Shown: positions 48,205 through 55,908, counted from the stretch's first letter. The stretch is DNA of 64,000 nt from Paenibacillus sp. NEAU-GSW1 (GCF_009737085.1 NZ_WOVL01000009.1:62001-126000); one strand, 5' to 3'. A program made the numbers and translations. The notes: generated from the sequence alone by a model not told the origin.

Positions 48205-48984
48205 TTAGGCCTCCTGTACAAGGTGAATTTCATTACGCTTCTGCATCATCCGAGCGATATAATCAAACCCTTTAGCCGTCACCCGAGTAGCCGTGTCGTT
48301 TACGATTGAATCACCGCTTTGTCTTGGCCGTTCAACTACTTTGAAATAACCAGCATCAAGGTAGCGTTGATATGGAAGCGTGGAGCTTGTCATGATCAAG
48401 CCGGTTTCTCGAAGTATGTTGTACAAACGCGTACGGCCTGTTCCAAGCGCCTTAGCAACCTCTTGCATCGTCATTGTGTTCTTAGCTGATATTGCAAGGT
48501 TGTAGATGGCGATTGGCGCTTCCTGCTCTCTCAGCTTCGCTTGCTGTTCTGCCGTTTGTAGAGCCAGCCGATCCTTTTCAATTTGAATCTGTTGCTTTTC
48601 TTCCATCTCTGCAGCCAGCAGCCGGAGGGCTTCGGGCATGGTTTGCGGCAACTGAAATTGATGTTGAACACTGTACGATCCAGTTTTACGAATCGAAGGA
48701 AGTACCTCGCTTGTAATCCATTTCCGGAACGCTTTAGCCTCAGGTTTGCGACTTTCGAGGATTACGTCGTAAAGGCCATCTTCATTAACTATTGTTGTTT
48801 CTTGCATGCGTCCTAGTGCGTCGGGGATGGGGTAAGTTGAACTTACATCATCTGTTAATCGCTCTTTAACCATCCGAGCGTTTGAAAGACCAAGAATGTT
48901 AACCAAATCATTCAGCACAAACCATGGTTCTCCTGAAACTTCAATGACCCGAACTTCGTTTTGTGAAAACTTGAAAATATTCAT
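48205..48984 (-). CDS. Phage antirepressor (BRO-N + KilAC/ANT domains)
   Basis: A 259-residue protein. The ATG at 48984 is 7 bases after AGGAGG; another ATG at 48990 is too close. The BRO-N domain (~1-105) shows the motif NEVRVIEVSGEPWFVLNDLV and RKPEAKAFRKWITSEVLPSI. A coiled linker (AEMEEKQQIQIEKDRLALQT) and a C-terminal ANT/KilAC DNA-binding domain (MTMQEVAKALGTGRTRLYNI) follow. Such proteins bind and inactivate CI-type repressors, promoting lytic growth. It is the second gene of the early operon after the Cro-like gene. Confidence 0.88.
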   Translation of the reverse strand: MNIFKFSQNEVRVIEVSGEPWFVLNDLVNILGLSNARMVKERLTDDVSSTYPIPDALGRMQETTIVNEDGLYDVILESRKPEAKAFRKWITSEVLPSIRKTGSYSVQHQFQLPQTMPEALRLLAAEMEEKQQIQIEKDRLALQTAEQQAKLREQEAPIAIYNLAISAKNTMTMQEVAKALGTGRTRLYNILRETGLIMTSSTLPYQRYLDAGYFKVVERPRQSGDSIVNDTATRVTAKGFDYIARMMQKRNEIHLVQEA

Positions 48985-49032
48985 TTTCATTCCTCCTTTT
49001 ATAAAAGTTATTGATGGATTATTATTGAAGTG

Positions 49033-49269
49033 TTACGCGCCCTTTTTGTTCATTTTTCGAGCGTTCTTTACAAAAAAAATCTCTTCAATACTCATATTTG
49101 CAACCTTGGAAATACGATACGCAACATCAAGAGATGGAAGAGCTGCACCACGTTCAATGTGAGAAAGCATTGGTCTTGATAGCTTTGCTCGTTTTGCGAA
49201 CTCTTCTTGATTCAATCCCATGCTTTTTCTTGCTCTAACTAAGGCATCTAATGGCTTTAGTGTCTGCAT
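49033..49269 (-). CDS. Cro-like XRE regulator
   Basis: A 78-residue helix-turn-helix protein: ARKSMGLNQEEFAKRAKLSR, then PMLSHIERGAALPSLDVAYR. First gene of the leftward early operon, directly downstream of the TTGACA/TATACT promoter and operators. AAGGAGGACAAAT is its ribosome site. It probably represses the opposing CI-type gene. Confidence 0.85.
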   Translation of the reverse strand: MQTLKPLDALVRARKSMGLNQEEFAKRAKLSRPMLSHIERGAALPSLDVAYRISKVANMSIEEIFFVKNARKMNKKGA

Positions 49270-49289
49270 TTATTTGTCCTCCTTCCTAT

Positions 49290-49382
49290 GTTCAAAAAAT
49301 GAACTTTGTAATCACAGTATACGTTCATATTTTGAACTTGTCAATAGTTTTTGTTCAATAGTTGAACGTTTATTTTATGAAC
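49290..49382. promoter_or_regulatory. Operator array, four GTTCA-N5-TGAAC palindromes
   Basis: GTTCAAAAAATGAAC (49290-49304), GTTCATATTTTGAAC (49323-49337), GTTCAATAGTTGAAC (49353-49367) and the imperfect GTTTATTTTATGAAC (49368-49382). They lie between the divergent Cro-like and CI-like genes. Confidence 0.85.
49316..49344 (-). promoter_or_regulatory. Early leftward promoter
   Basis: Read leftward: TTGACA (49344-49339), a 17-base spacer and TATACT (49321-49316). Operator O2 fills the spacer exactly. Confidence 0.85.
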
Positions 49383-49390
49383 ATTATAAA
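49362..49390 (+). promoter_or_regulatory. Repressor promoter
   Basis: TTGAAC (49362-49367), a 17-base spacer that contains most of operator O4, then TATAAA (49385-49390). The CI-like gene starts at 49424. Confidence 0.7.
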
Positions 49391-49423
49391 TTAAAATGAA
49401 TGGAGGAATACGAGGTGATGATT

Positions 49424-49762
49424 ATGGCCTTTAAAGATCGCTTGAAATCTTTGAGAAACGAGCGAGGATTGACACAGGAGGATCTGGCAAAAAAATTAGA
49501 CTTACCTGCATCTACTATAAGAAGATATGAGACAACGGAAGGGGGATTCCCTAAACAGGAGAGACTTCAACTAATAGCTGATTTTTTTAATTGTAGTGTT
49601 GATTACTTATTAGAAAGAAATGAGGATCGTTATAGCACTGAAGAAGTAACAAAAGATGATTTAGATGATGAAGACAGATTTTTATTAGACAAATTCATGA
49701 AGCTCAAAGAGGAAGACCAGAAGTACATATTAGAATTGATGGACAGATTAAATAAAGAATAA
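49424..49762 (+). CDS. CI-type repressor, XRE family
   Basis: ATG at 49424 with GAGGTGATGATT upstream. A 112-residue protein: N-terminal helix-turn-helix (LKSLRNERGLTQEDLAKKLD, LPASTIRRYETTEGGFPKQE) followed by FFNCSVDYLLERNED and an acidic C-terminal helix (DRFLLDKFMKLKEEDQKYIL). The last part is the short dimerisation tail seen in Xre/SinR-like phage repressors. There is no LexA-type peptidase domain. Control is therefore likely through the antirepressor rather than RecA cleavage; this is inference. Confidence 0.85.
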   Translation: MAFKDRLKSLRNERGLTQEDLAKKLDLPASTIRRYETTEGGFPKQERLQLIADFFNCSVDYLLERNEDRYSTEEVTKDDLDDEDRFLLDKFMKLKEEDQKYILELMDRLNKE

Positions 49763-49793
49763 AGAATAAATAATTATAAATAAAGAGTAAATG

Positions 49794-49907
49794 TTAGCCC
49801 CCCATTTTCCTGAGGAGCTCGACCATCATTTTCGATAATTTTTTTTTGTGTGCTGGAGATAATTTTTCTAGTTTTTTAATAAATACGCTTTCTTTCTCTT
49901 TGTTCAC
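49794..49907 (-). CDS. Small helical protein, 37 aa
   Basis: GTG at 49907, AAGGGGATG 10 bases upstream. The product reads NKEKESVFIKKLEKLSPAHK and KKLSKMMVELLRKMGG: lysine-rich, two helices. It is convergent with the repressor gene. Plausible but unproven. Confidence 0.45.
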   Translation of the reverse strand: MNKEKESVFIKKLEKLSPAHKKKLSKMMVELLRKMGG

Positions 49908-50017
49908 CAGCGGTCATCCCCTTTGTCTGTCATAGAAAGCAGCCGCGTTGTTCGTATTTAAATAATAAACGAGAACACATGTTCTTATCAACTAAAAATT
50001 TCCGAAAGGTCTTGCTT

Positions 50018-50236
50018 ATGGAACTCAAACCCATAAGCTGCCGCATACCGGAACACTTGGATCGTTTAAGGCAAACTCAACAATGGTTGTCCGACCGATC
50101 TGGAATCCCCAAACAGCAACTAAATGATTACATCAAGATGCGTCATATCATGGGAATAGTTGTTGCCAAAAAGATTGCAGATGCTCTGAGAGTGCCTATT
50201 GACGACCTTTATGCATGGAAGCGGCAGCTGGAGTAG
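50018..50236 (+). CDS. Second XRE-like regulator, 72 aa
   Basis: ATG at 50018 after GAAAGGTC. Contains LRQTQQWLSDRSGIPKQQLN, then DYIKMRHIMGIVVAKKIADA and LRVPIDDLYAWKR, a Cro/C1-type helix-turn-helix. Rightward, 255 bases after the repressor gene. It may be an accessory regulator. Confidence 0.75.
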   Translation: MELKPISCRIPEHLDRLRQTQQWLSDRSGIPKQQLNDYIKMRHIMGIVVAKKIADALRVPIDDLYAWKRQLE

Positions 50237-50259
50237 TATAACGCTACTCTCGGGAATGA

Positions 50260-50277
50260 GTACGTAAGATTACGTAC
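50260..50277. repeat. Palindrome GTACGTAA-GA-TTACGTAC
   Basis: A perfect 8-bp inverted repeat with a two-base centre, 24 bases after the second XRE gene. There is no T run, so an operator is likelier than a terminator. Confidence 0.55.
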
Positions 50278-50401
50278 ATAAATGCGAAAATTAGTGACGA
50301 TTCGTGTCGCAAACCAACTATAACAGATTAACATGTAGCTGTTTGTCGAAATATGGGAGACGATTTTAGGGTCAAAGATACCTAGCCCCCCCTTGACAAA
50401 A

Positions 50402-50725
50402 TCAGTTTTTAAACTTTTTAGTTACTTTTACACTGCTTTCGTCTTGAAATATGATCAAAGTTCCATCTGATTGAGGTACTTTATCCTTAATTTTGTCGAC
50501 ATTAATAACTGATGATTGATCGTATCTTTGAAAGCCGTATTTACCATAAGCAGCGGCAACATCCGTTAGTTTACTAAGGGCCAAATAAGTACCGTTCGCT
50601 GTATGGTAAGCCGGGATATTCTTCGACCACATATAAATATAGTTCACTTCACGTAGACGAAATTCGACAAAATCGCTCTCATCACCCGTTCTATTGTCCA
50701 GTTTAACCCCCATTATCCCTATCAT
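50402..50725 (-). CDS. LytTR-domain DNA-binding protein, 107 aa
   Basis: The ATG at 50725 has GGGAG 9 bases before it; a TTG at 50734 is too close to the site. The whole protein is one LytTR domain: FVEFRLREVNYIYMWSKNIP, AYHTANGTYLALSKLTDVAA, FQRYDQSSVINVDKIKD. There is no receiver domain, unlike AgrA/LytR. It is transcribed leftward between rightward genes. Free-standing LytTR proteins are frequent in Paenibacillus prophages; the target is unknown. Confidence 0.8.
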   Translation of the reverse strand: MIGIMGVKLDNRTGDESDFVEFRLREVNYIYMWSKNIPAYHTANGTYLALSKLTDVAAAYGKYGFQRYDQSSVINVDKIKDKVPQSDGTLIIFQDESSVKVTKKFKN

Positions 50726-50923
50726 TTTTGTCAACTCCCACGATGTTATTACCTAACATGATAAGTCAGCAGGAAGGGATTAACACCGATCAAAATGTTC
50801 CAAATGGGCGTAAAAGAGACAATCAGCACCCAAATGAGGAAAATTTATATACATAAGTGTAGAATTCGCGGTAAAATGAGCCTAGAGATAGAGAAAATGT
50901 CGAAATAAAGGGAGAAATGATTA

Positions 50924-51520
50924 ATGGAAGAAAACACTCGTGAAAGTGGTTTGCAGCAAGGATATTACGCCGGACTGTTTGCAAGATTTTTGTGGCTATT
51001 TCTAATCTACTTCATTTTCCATTCTTTAATTTTTTATGTATTTGGTTACAACGTGTTCACATTCTACATTTTGGCTATTGTTTTTTCTTTCTTTATTAAC
51101 ACATCACTACCTATTAGAGGAAATTACCCTTTTTTCAGACATGCATTAATTTTGTTTTCTCTTTTCTATGTAAATAGACAGTTCTCTGAAGTGATATTTA
51201 ATAAAATATATTCCTTCTATGAACCGAGTATTTTATGGTCCATACTTACTTGTGTAAGTTTTGTTGTGGGGATAGCGAGCTCATTCGGAAGATATGGTAA
51301 CGGACTAAAAAGTCGTGATGTTGAATCAATTTCCAACTTCATTGGTTTATTAATAATAATAGCTATGTTCATTTTATTTTGGTGGCAAGGTGGAGTTGTA
51401 TTTATTTTGTTCAGAATCATTTTAGTTGCAATTGAGAACTCTATCGCCAAATTAATTTTATATTCAATGTCTCGGAGATACGATAATTATGAGACAATAG
51501 AAACTAATAATGCCCCCTAA
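50924..51520 (+). CDS. Orphan polytopic membrane protein, 198 aa
   Basis: AAAGGGAGAAATGATTA-ATG. Four to six membrane segments (FARFLWLFLIYFIFHSLIFY, FTFYILAIVFSFFINTSLPI, FIGLLIIIAMFILFWWQGGV). The cytoplasmic ends are charged. AT-rich. Located between the switch region and the integrase, with its own terminator. This is the usual place for genes expressed in the lysogen, such as superinfection exclusion. No family is recognised. Confidence 0.7.
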   Translation: MEENTRESGLQQGYYAGLFARFLWLFLIYFIFHSLIFYVFGYNVFTFYILAIVFSFFINTSLPIRGNYPFFRHALILFSLFYVNRQFSEVIFNKIYSFYEPSILWSILTCVSFVVGIASSFGRYGNGLKSRDVESISNFIGLLIIIAMFILFWWQGGVVFILFRIILVAIENSIAKLILYSMSRRYDNYETIETNNAP

Positions 51521-51536
51521 CCGGGGCTTTTATTAT
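51509..51536 (+). terminator. Terminator after the membrane protein gene
   Basis: GCCCC-CTAACC-GGGGC-TTTTATT, overlapping the stop codon region and ending 15 bases before the integrase ATG. Confidence 0.8.
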
Positions 51537-51550
51537 CTGGAGGTGCCCAC

Positions 51551-52969
51551 ATGAATAAAGCAGCCATCTATATAAGGGTCTCGTCACGTATGCAAGAGGA
51601 TGGGTTCTCTATGGAAGCACAGCATGATATCCTCATGGACTTGATCGATAAGAAAAGCCTACAACTGTACAAGGTATATTCCGATCCAGCAGTCAGCGGT
51701 AAAACGTTTAAGCGTCCTGGCGTTCAAATGATGATACAGGATATGAAAGATGGAAAGTTCGATACGATCCTCATTCATAAGCTTGACCGGCTATCACGTA
51801 ATCAGGGTGACTTATACGGATTCATTCAACAAATTAACAAACTCGATGTTCGATTGATTATTGCAGCTCAAGGATCGGAAGAGATCGACACACGCTCTCC
51901 TATGGGTAAGGCCTTCCTCATGTTCTCCGGTATATGGGCTGAAATCTATTTAGATAACTTACGCGAGGAAACATTAAAGGGATTAACTAAAAAGGCTCAA
52001 AAAGGCGGCAGACACATGAGCCGGCCACCATTGGGTTATGACTTCGACGCAGACATGAACCTTGTTGTAGTCGAAGAAGAGGCCGAACTCGTCAGAAAGA
52101 TTTATCAAATGTTTTTATCTGGCATGGGTCGTAATAAAATCGCTATCGAGCTGAACAAGACAACTACCGGAAAGCGCGGCGGTGTGTGGGACTCATTTAA
52201 GATAAAAAGCATTATTCAAAATCCGCGGTACATCGGCATGAACCATTTTAAGCCAGCTGCTTGGAGCGATGATAAGCGTATTATTCGCGAGGGCGAACAT
52301 GATGCCATTATATCTGTTGAAGACCATGAGAAGGCTATGAAGATGCTTAAACGGCGTTCTAACAGCGAAATGAGCAAAACATCTTACCTCTACGCTTACA
52401 GCGGCATTTTAAAATGTGCGCGGTGTGGTGGTAACTTCAACGGCTCGAGCACCACTGTTAAACGAAACTATGGCGAGGCAAAGTACAAGAACTATAAATG
52501 CCATAAAAATTATCATTTACGGATCTGCGATATGCCTTCTATATCCGAGCCGATACTAACCGAACTCGTATTCAATAAAATCATTTTCGAGGCCGGTACG
52601 ATCGAAGAGAAAAAAGTGAAGAAACAGGCGCAGGTGGATTTGAAAAAGGAAGTTGAAATTTCGAACCGCCGTAAACGGAATTGGATGCTTGCATTAGGAG
52701 ATGGTAACTTATCATCATCCGACTATGCAGCTTTGGTAGAAGAAGAAGAGGAACGCATGAACACTTTGTTCGATAAGGCGCAGGTTGAGGAATTTTACAA
52801 ACAGGAGATTTCTGCAGATGAACTTTTTAGGATGGTTCAGGAATTGCGGACAAATTGGGAGTATCTAAATGCAGATACCCAAAAGGAAGTTATCCAATCC
52901 ATGTTCCGTTCCATCACGATAGATAAGATCGACAACAACTGGAAGATACTTGAAATTAAAATCGTATAA
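51551..52969 (+). CDS. int: Large serine recombinase (phage integrase)
   Basis: A 472-residue site-specific recombinase. The catalytic domain begins AAIYIRVSSRMQEDGFSMEA with the nucleophile Ser11, and the active-site arginine lies in HKLDRLSRNQGDLYGF. A recombinase domain follows (RPPLGYDFDADMNLVVVEEE, GVWDSFKIKSIIQNPRYIGM). A zinc ribbon (LKCARCGGNF ... CHKNYHLRICDMPS) and a coiled-coil motif come at 360-470. This is the standard layout of phiC31/A118-type integrases. GGAGGTGCCCAC is its ribosome site. No excisionase (RDF) is recognisable. Confidence 0.95.
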   Translation: MNKAAIYIRVSSRMQEDGFSMEAQHDILMDLIDKKSLQLYKVYSDPAVSGKTFKRPGVQMMIQDMKDGKFDTILIHKLDRLSRNQGDLYGFIQQINKLDVRLIIAAQGSEEIDTRSPMGKAFLMFSGIWAEIYLDNLREETLKGLTKKAQKGGRHMSRPPLGYDFDADMNLVVVEEEAELVRKIYQMFLSGMGRNKIAIELNKTTTGKRGGVWDSFKIKSIIQNPRYIGMNHFKPAAWSDDKRIIREGEHDAIISVEDHEKAMKMLKRRSNSEMSKTSYLYAYSGILKCARCGGNFNGSSTTVKRNYGEAKYKNYKCHKNYHLRICDMPSISEPILTELVFNKIIFEAGTIEEKKVKKQAQVDLKKEVEISNRRKRNWMLALGDGNLSSSDYAALVEEEEERMNTLFDKAQVEEFYKQEISADELFRMVQELRTNWEYLNADTQKEVIQSMFRSITIDKIDNNWKILEIKIV

Positions 52970-52984
52970 TAACGTAAAACAGAC

Positions 52985-53013
52985 GAAAACCCCCACATAT
53001 GTGAGGGTTTTCT
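52985..53013. terminator. Bidirectional terminator between integrase and tRNA-Thr
   Basis: GAAAACCC-C-CACATATGTG-A-GGGTTTTC. It ends the integrase transcript. Since it lies inside the prophage, it now serves the leftward tRNA too. Confidence 0.8.
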
Positions 53014-53022
53014 GTACTTTAA

Positions 53023-53035
53023 TGCTGATGAAGGG
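53023..53035. repeat. Right attachment site core, 3' end of tRNA-Thr
   Basis: TGCTGATGAAGGG, identical to 14275-14287. It covers the discriminator base, the 3' acceptor arm and the first bases of the T stem. Confidence 0.8.
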
Positions 53036-53094
53036 AATTGAACCCCCGGCCTACGCATTACGAGTGCGTTGCTCTACCCCTGAGCTACATCAGC
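53023..53094 (-). tRNA. tRNA-Thr (anticodon CGT)
   Basis: A 72-nt gene. Acceptor GCTGATG/CATCAGC with discriminator A, D arm GCTC/GAGC, anticodon arm ACGCA-CTCGTAA-TGCGT (anticodon CGT reads ACG, threonine), T arm GGGGG-TTCAATT-CCCTT. No encoded CCA. The prophage joins exactly at its 3' end and leaves it intact. Confidence 0.95.
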
Positions 53095-53257
53095 ATGACT
53101 CTTATATAATATACAGCATCCTCTGACAAGTCAACAATAAAAATTGGAAAACCGTCGGCCTTTTCGACAAAGCCCGGCCTCACTCGACTGGAGGCTGTCC
53201 TTTCTGACAGCTTCGGTCTAATTTCGCTGCGCCTCTCATAATTATCAATTAAATCAT

Positions 53258-53287
53258 TTGCGAGCGAAGGAGGGGAAAGGATATAAT
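53258..53287 (+). promoter_or_regulatory. Promoter of the TraX gene
   Basis: TTGCGA (53258-53263), an 18-base spacer and a perfect TATAAT (53282-53287), 32 bases before the ATG. Confidence 0.65.
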
Positions 53288-53319
53288 AGCCGCATCTCTA
53301 ATAAGGATGTGGTATCGCC

Positions 53320-53961
53320 ATGCAAATGATCGCCATGCTTTCCATGCTGCTTGATCATATCGGAGTCGTCTGGTTCCCTGACGATACGGCTTGGCGGATG
53401 ATCGGCCGGCTTGCGCTTCCGCTTTACGCCTATGCGCTTGTGCTTGGCTATTTGCGAACTCGCAGCGTCAACAGTTATCTCCTCCGCATGCTTGCGATTG
53501 CCGCAATTTCTCAGCTGCCCTATTCGCTTGCGTTCCATACGCTCGAGATTAACACCGTCGGCACTCTATTTATCTGCTTGCTGATGCTATGGGCGCTGGA
53601 CAAGCTTCAGGACAAGCGCGCTCTTCAGGCCGCTGTCATTGCGGCAGCCATTCTTTTCGTCGAACTCGTCCCCGCCAGCTATGGCGCTTATTTGCCTGCA
53701 ATTGTGCTCATCTACCGCTATGTACCTATTCATTGGACCGCCGTCCTTCATATGGCGTTAAATGTTGTTTTTCTATTCTATCAAGGCTGGATTGTACAGC
53801 TGTACAGCGTAATCGCGACCTTGCTTTTAGTCTATCTGCCGTTATTTCTGCGAGCGTTCGACCGCATTCAAATTCCGCGAATCGTTTGGCGCAGCTTTTA
53901 TCCCGTGCACCTCGCATTAATCGCTGCGATCGACTATTCGAATTTGTTAGAAATTCGTTAG
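53320..53961 (+). CDS. TraX-family membrane protein
   Basis: A 213-residue protein with about seven membrane helices. The family motif IAMLSMLLDHIGVVWFPDD is followed by RMIGRLALPLYAYALVLGYL and RMLAIAAISQLPYSLAFH. TraX of F plasmid acetylates pilin. Chromosomal Firmicutes members, as here, stand alone with unknown acceptors. AAGGATGTGG lies upstream. Confidence 0.88.
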   Translation: MQMIAMLSMLLDHIGVVWFPDDTAWRMIGRLALPLYAYALVLGYLRTRSVNSYLLRMLAIAAISQLPYSLAFHTLEINTVGTLFICLLMLWALDKLQDKRALQAAVIAAAILFVELVPASYGAYLPAIVLIYRYVPIHWTAVLHMALNVVFLFYQGWIVQLYSVIATLLLVYLPLFLRAFDRIQIPRIVWRSFYPVHLALIAAIDYSNLLEIR

Positions 53962-54050
53962 CAAAAGAAACATTATTCTGACTCGCGTTTCATAACGTAC
54001 TAAATATTTTACGGTAAAATAGAAAAAAACGATCGGAGGTGCAGCCGGTC

Positions 54051-54269
54051 ATGATGAAAATCATAACCTTCAAAAATCGTTCCGTTCCTGTCTATTTTCC
54101 AAATGAACATGAAATAGCTCTCGACCAGCTTCATCATAAGCTGCTGGAGATGGAATACAACTTTGACTTTCGCAAAAAGTGGAAACGGATCTCGAAAGTA
54201 GATGTTGTGCGAGACGTAGCTATTTTCCAATACAATGACGGTACAAAGCTGTATCTGGAAGTAAGCTAG
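54051..54269 (+). CDS. Small conserved-looking protein, 72 aa
   Basis: ATG at 54051 with GGAGGT 11 bases upstream. Alternating strand/helix (MKIITFKNRSVPVYFPNEHE, KWKRISKVDVVRDVAIFQYN) ending DGTKLYLEVS. Two terminator-like hairpins follow. Function unknown. Confidence 0.6.
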   Translation: MMKIITFKNRSVPVYFPNEHEIALDQLHHKLLEMEYNFDFRKKWKRISKVDVVRDVAIFQYNDGTKLYLEVS

Positions 54270-54292
54270 GCCAGGCCAACAGTGTCAGAAGA

Positions 54293-54316
54293 GGCGGCGA
54301 TATTAGCCGCCTTTTT
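54293..54316 (+). terminator. Terminator
   Basis: GGCGGC-GATATTA-GCCGCC-TTTTT, 24 bases after the stop of the 72-aa gene. Confidence 0.85.
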
Positions 54317-54332
54317 GCGTCTTAAATGCTGT

Positions 54333-54410
54333 GTAACGGCCTCTGAGGCCGTTACAACGCTGCGCTTCGCGTCGCCCACCTTCCCTAACGGCCTCGCAGG
54401 CCGTTAGGGA
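54333..54410. repeat. Pair of TAACGGCCT hairpins
   Basis: GTAACGGCCTC-T-GAGGCCGTTAC (54333-54355) and TCCCTAACGGCCT-CGC-AGGCCGTTAGGGA (54382-54410). They share the core TAACGGCCT/AGGCCGTTA. Confidence 0.75.
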
Positions 54411-54431
54411 ATAAGAGCGAAAATAATAATA

Positions 54432-54470
54432 AGCGGCGAAGGGAGTACCCACTCCCTTTCGCCGCTTTTT
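54432..54470. terminator. Bidirectional terminator between convergent genes
   Basis: AGCGGCGAAGGGAGT-ACCC-ACTCCCTTTCGCCGCT then TTTTT on the plus strand, and TTATTATTATTTT on the minus strand beyond the GGDEF-EAL gene. Confidence 0.85.
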
Positions 54471-55772
54471 CTACGCTTTGTTAACGCCCCGCAACGATGA
54501 TAGGTCCAGCACATCCGGCTGCATAGGCATGCCCAGCATGTAGCCCTGCACGAAATCGCAGCCCCATTCCCGCAGAAGCTCGTATTGCATAATATATTCG
54601 ACTCCGCTCGCGGTAATCTCGAGACCCAGACGATGCGCGAGGCCAATCAGCATTTCGACGATATGCCGCTCCGCGCCGGGCATGTCGATATGCCGAATGA
54701 AGCTGCGGGATATTTTCAAGCCGTTGATCGGCAGCTGCTGCAGGTTCGCGAGCGAGCAGCTCCCGCTCCCGAAATCATCAAGCACAATTCGGACGCCTTG
54801 CGCCCGCAGTTGCGTCAGCATTTTCAATGGCAATTCGACAGGCTGCAGCGTGCTCTCTTTGATCTCCAGCTCCAAACAGGCAGGCTCGACTCCCGTCTCC
54901 ATCACAACGCTCGCGATCATGCCGGCGAAGGATGCGTCTTTTAACTGTTCGACCGATATGTTAACTGTAACAATCAGCTGCTCGCTTCCGTACTTCTGCA
55001 TCTTCGCAAGCATGGCGCAAGACTCCCGAATGATCCACTCCCCAATAGGCACGATCATGCCGTTGCGCTCCGCTATCGGCAGCAGCTCCAATGGAGAGAC
55101 AGCGCCCAGCGTCGGATGCTGCCAACGCAGCAACGCTTCAATTCCGCGCAGCTTGCCGTTATCAATCCGGTAGACCGGCTGAACGCTAAGCGAGAACTGC
55201 CGCTCATACAACGCCGGTCTGAGCGCTTCGTCTATAGCGACTCCTCGCTTTATCCGCTCCGTATCCTCTTCCTGATAGAAGCAAATTTCCCTGCCGCCCT
55301 GCTCCAGCGCCTTCGCAAGCGCTGTTTCCGCTCTCGTGAGCAGCTGATCGCTCGTTCTGCCGTCATTCGGATAGACGCTGGCGCCAATGCTGGCTGTCAG
55401 GCGAAACTCGCAATTGTCCAGCAGGAGCGGCGATTCCACCGCATATTTCAATGATTGAGCAATTAAACCGTAATCCTCCGCCCCGCCCGAAACCTCTTGG
55501 CCCAATAAAAAATCATTCGCGCCCACTTGGCATACGACAGACGCCTTCGTCTTCGTACCGACTCCCGCTCTCGCCAGCCGCTCGCCGACTTCCCGCAGCA
55601 CTTCAAGGCCGAGCGTAACTCCTTTCGTCTCAAGTACTTGAAAAAACCGATCCAGATGAATGTAAGCGACAACGAGCCGTTTGCCTGCTGCGCGTGCCTG
55701 CGCAACCGCCAACTCCAACTGGACAAATGCCGTTTTACGATCCGGTATATCGATTACTGCTTGCACCCGCAT
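54471..55772 (-). CDS. Degenerate GGDEF-EAL protein
   Basis: A 433-residue cytoplasmic protein. The N-terminal GGDEF domain is degenerate (VGANDFLLGQE in place of GGDEF), so it should not make c-di-GMP. The EAL domain keeps GIEALLRWQHP, VNISVEQL, LELEIKES and LDDFGSGSCSL. It has LKISRSF instead of LKIDRSF and TASGVEY in place of AEGVET, losing a conserved glutamate. It may therefore be a weak phosphodiesterase or a c-di-GMP receptor. It has no membrane or sensor part. Separate transcript with its own terminator. Confidence 0.85.
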   Translation of the reverse strand: MRVQAVIDIPDRKTAFVQLELAVAQARAAGKRLVVAYIHLDRFFQVLETKGVTLGLEVLREVGERLARAGVGTKTKASVVCQVGANDFLLGQEVSGGAEDYGLIAQSLKYAVESPLLLDNCEFRLTASIGASVYPNDGRTSDQLLTRAETALAKALEQGGREICFYQEEDTERIKRGVAIDEALRPALYERQFSLSVQPVYRIDNGKLRGIEALLRWQHPTLGAVSPLELLPIAERNGMIVPIGEWIIRESCAMLAKMQKYGSEQLIVTVNISVEQLKDASFAGMIASVVMETGVEPACLELEIKESTLQPVELPLKMLTQLRAQGVRIVLDDFGSGSCSLANLQQLPINGLKISRSFIRHIDMPGAERHIVEMLIGLAHRLGLEITASGVEYIMQYELLREWGCDFVQGYMLGMPMQPDVLDLSSLRGVNKA

Positions 55773-55908
55773 GACACACTCCTTGTTCCTCTTATTTGTT
55801 AATCCTATCGTCCCACATAAATATTAGAAAAATTAAGGAATGTTGTTTAGAAGATTGTTAGATTATGACTTCACTTCATTTATTTCTCTACGAGCGAATT
55901 CTCCCATA

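Larger units (their letters stand above)
14275..53035. mobile_element. Complete temperate prophage, podovirus-like, ~38.8 kb
   Basis: It is bounded by the 13-bp repeat TGCTGATGAAGGG at 14275-14287 and 53023-53035. It contains all expected modules: integrase, CI/Cro-type switch, early/replication genes, late regulator, terminase, portal, capsid, tail and lysis. Virion genes resemble short-tailed phages: a nozzle-like protein, an adaptor, a giant ejection-type protein, and no tape-measure, tail-tube or sheath gene. The only defect I can see is a frameshift in a lysis-module gene, so it may be inducible. Confidence 0.88.

Noticed and set aside
53124-53219. Possible second tRNA or structured RNA beside tRNA-Thr
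   Set aside because: Only a short GCTGTC/GACAGC hairpin is visible; there are no tRNA arms.
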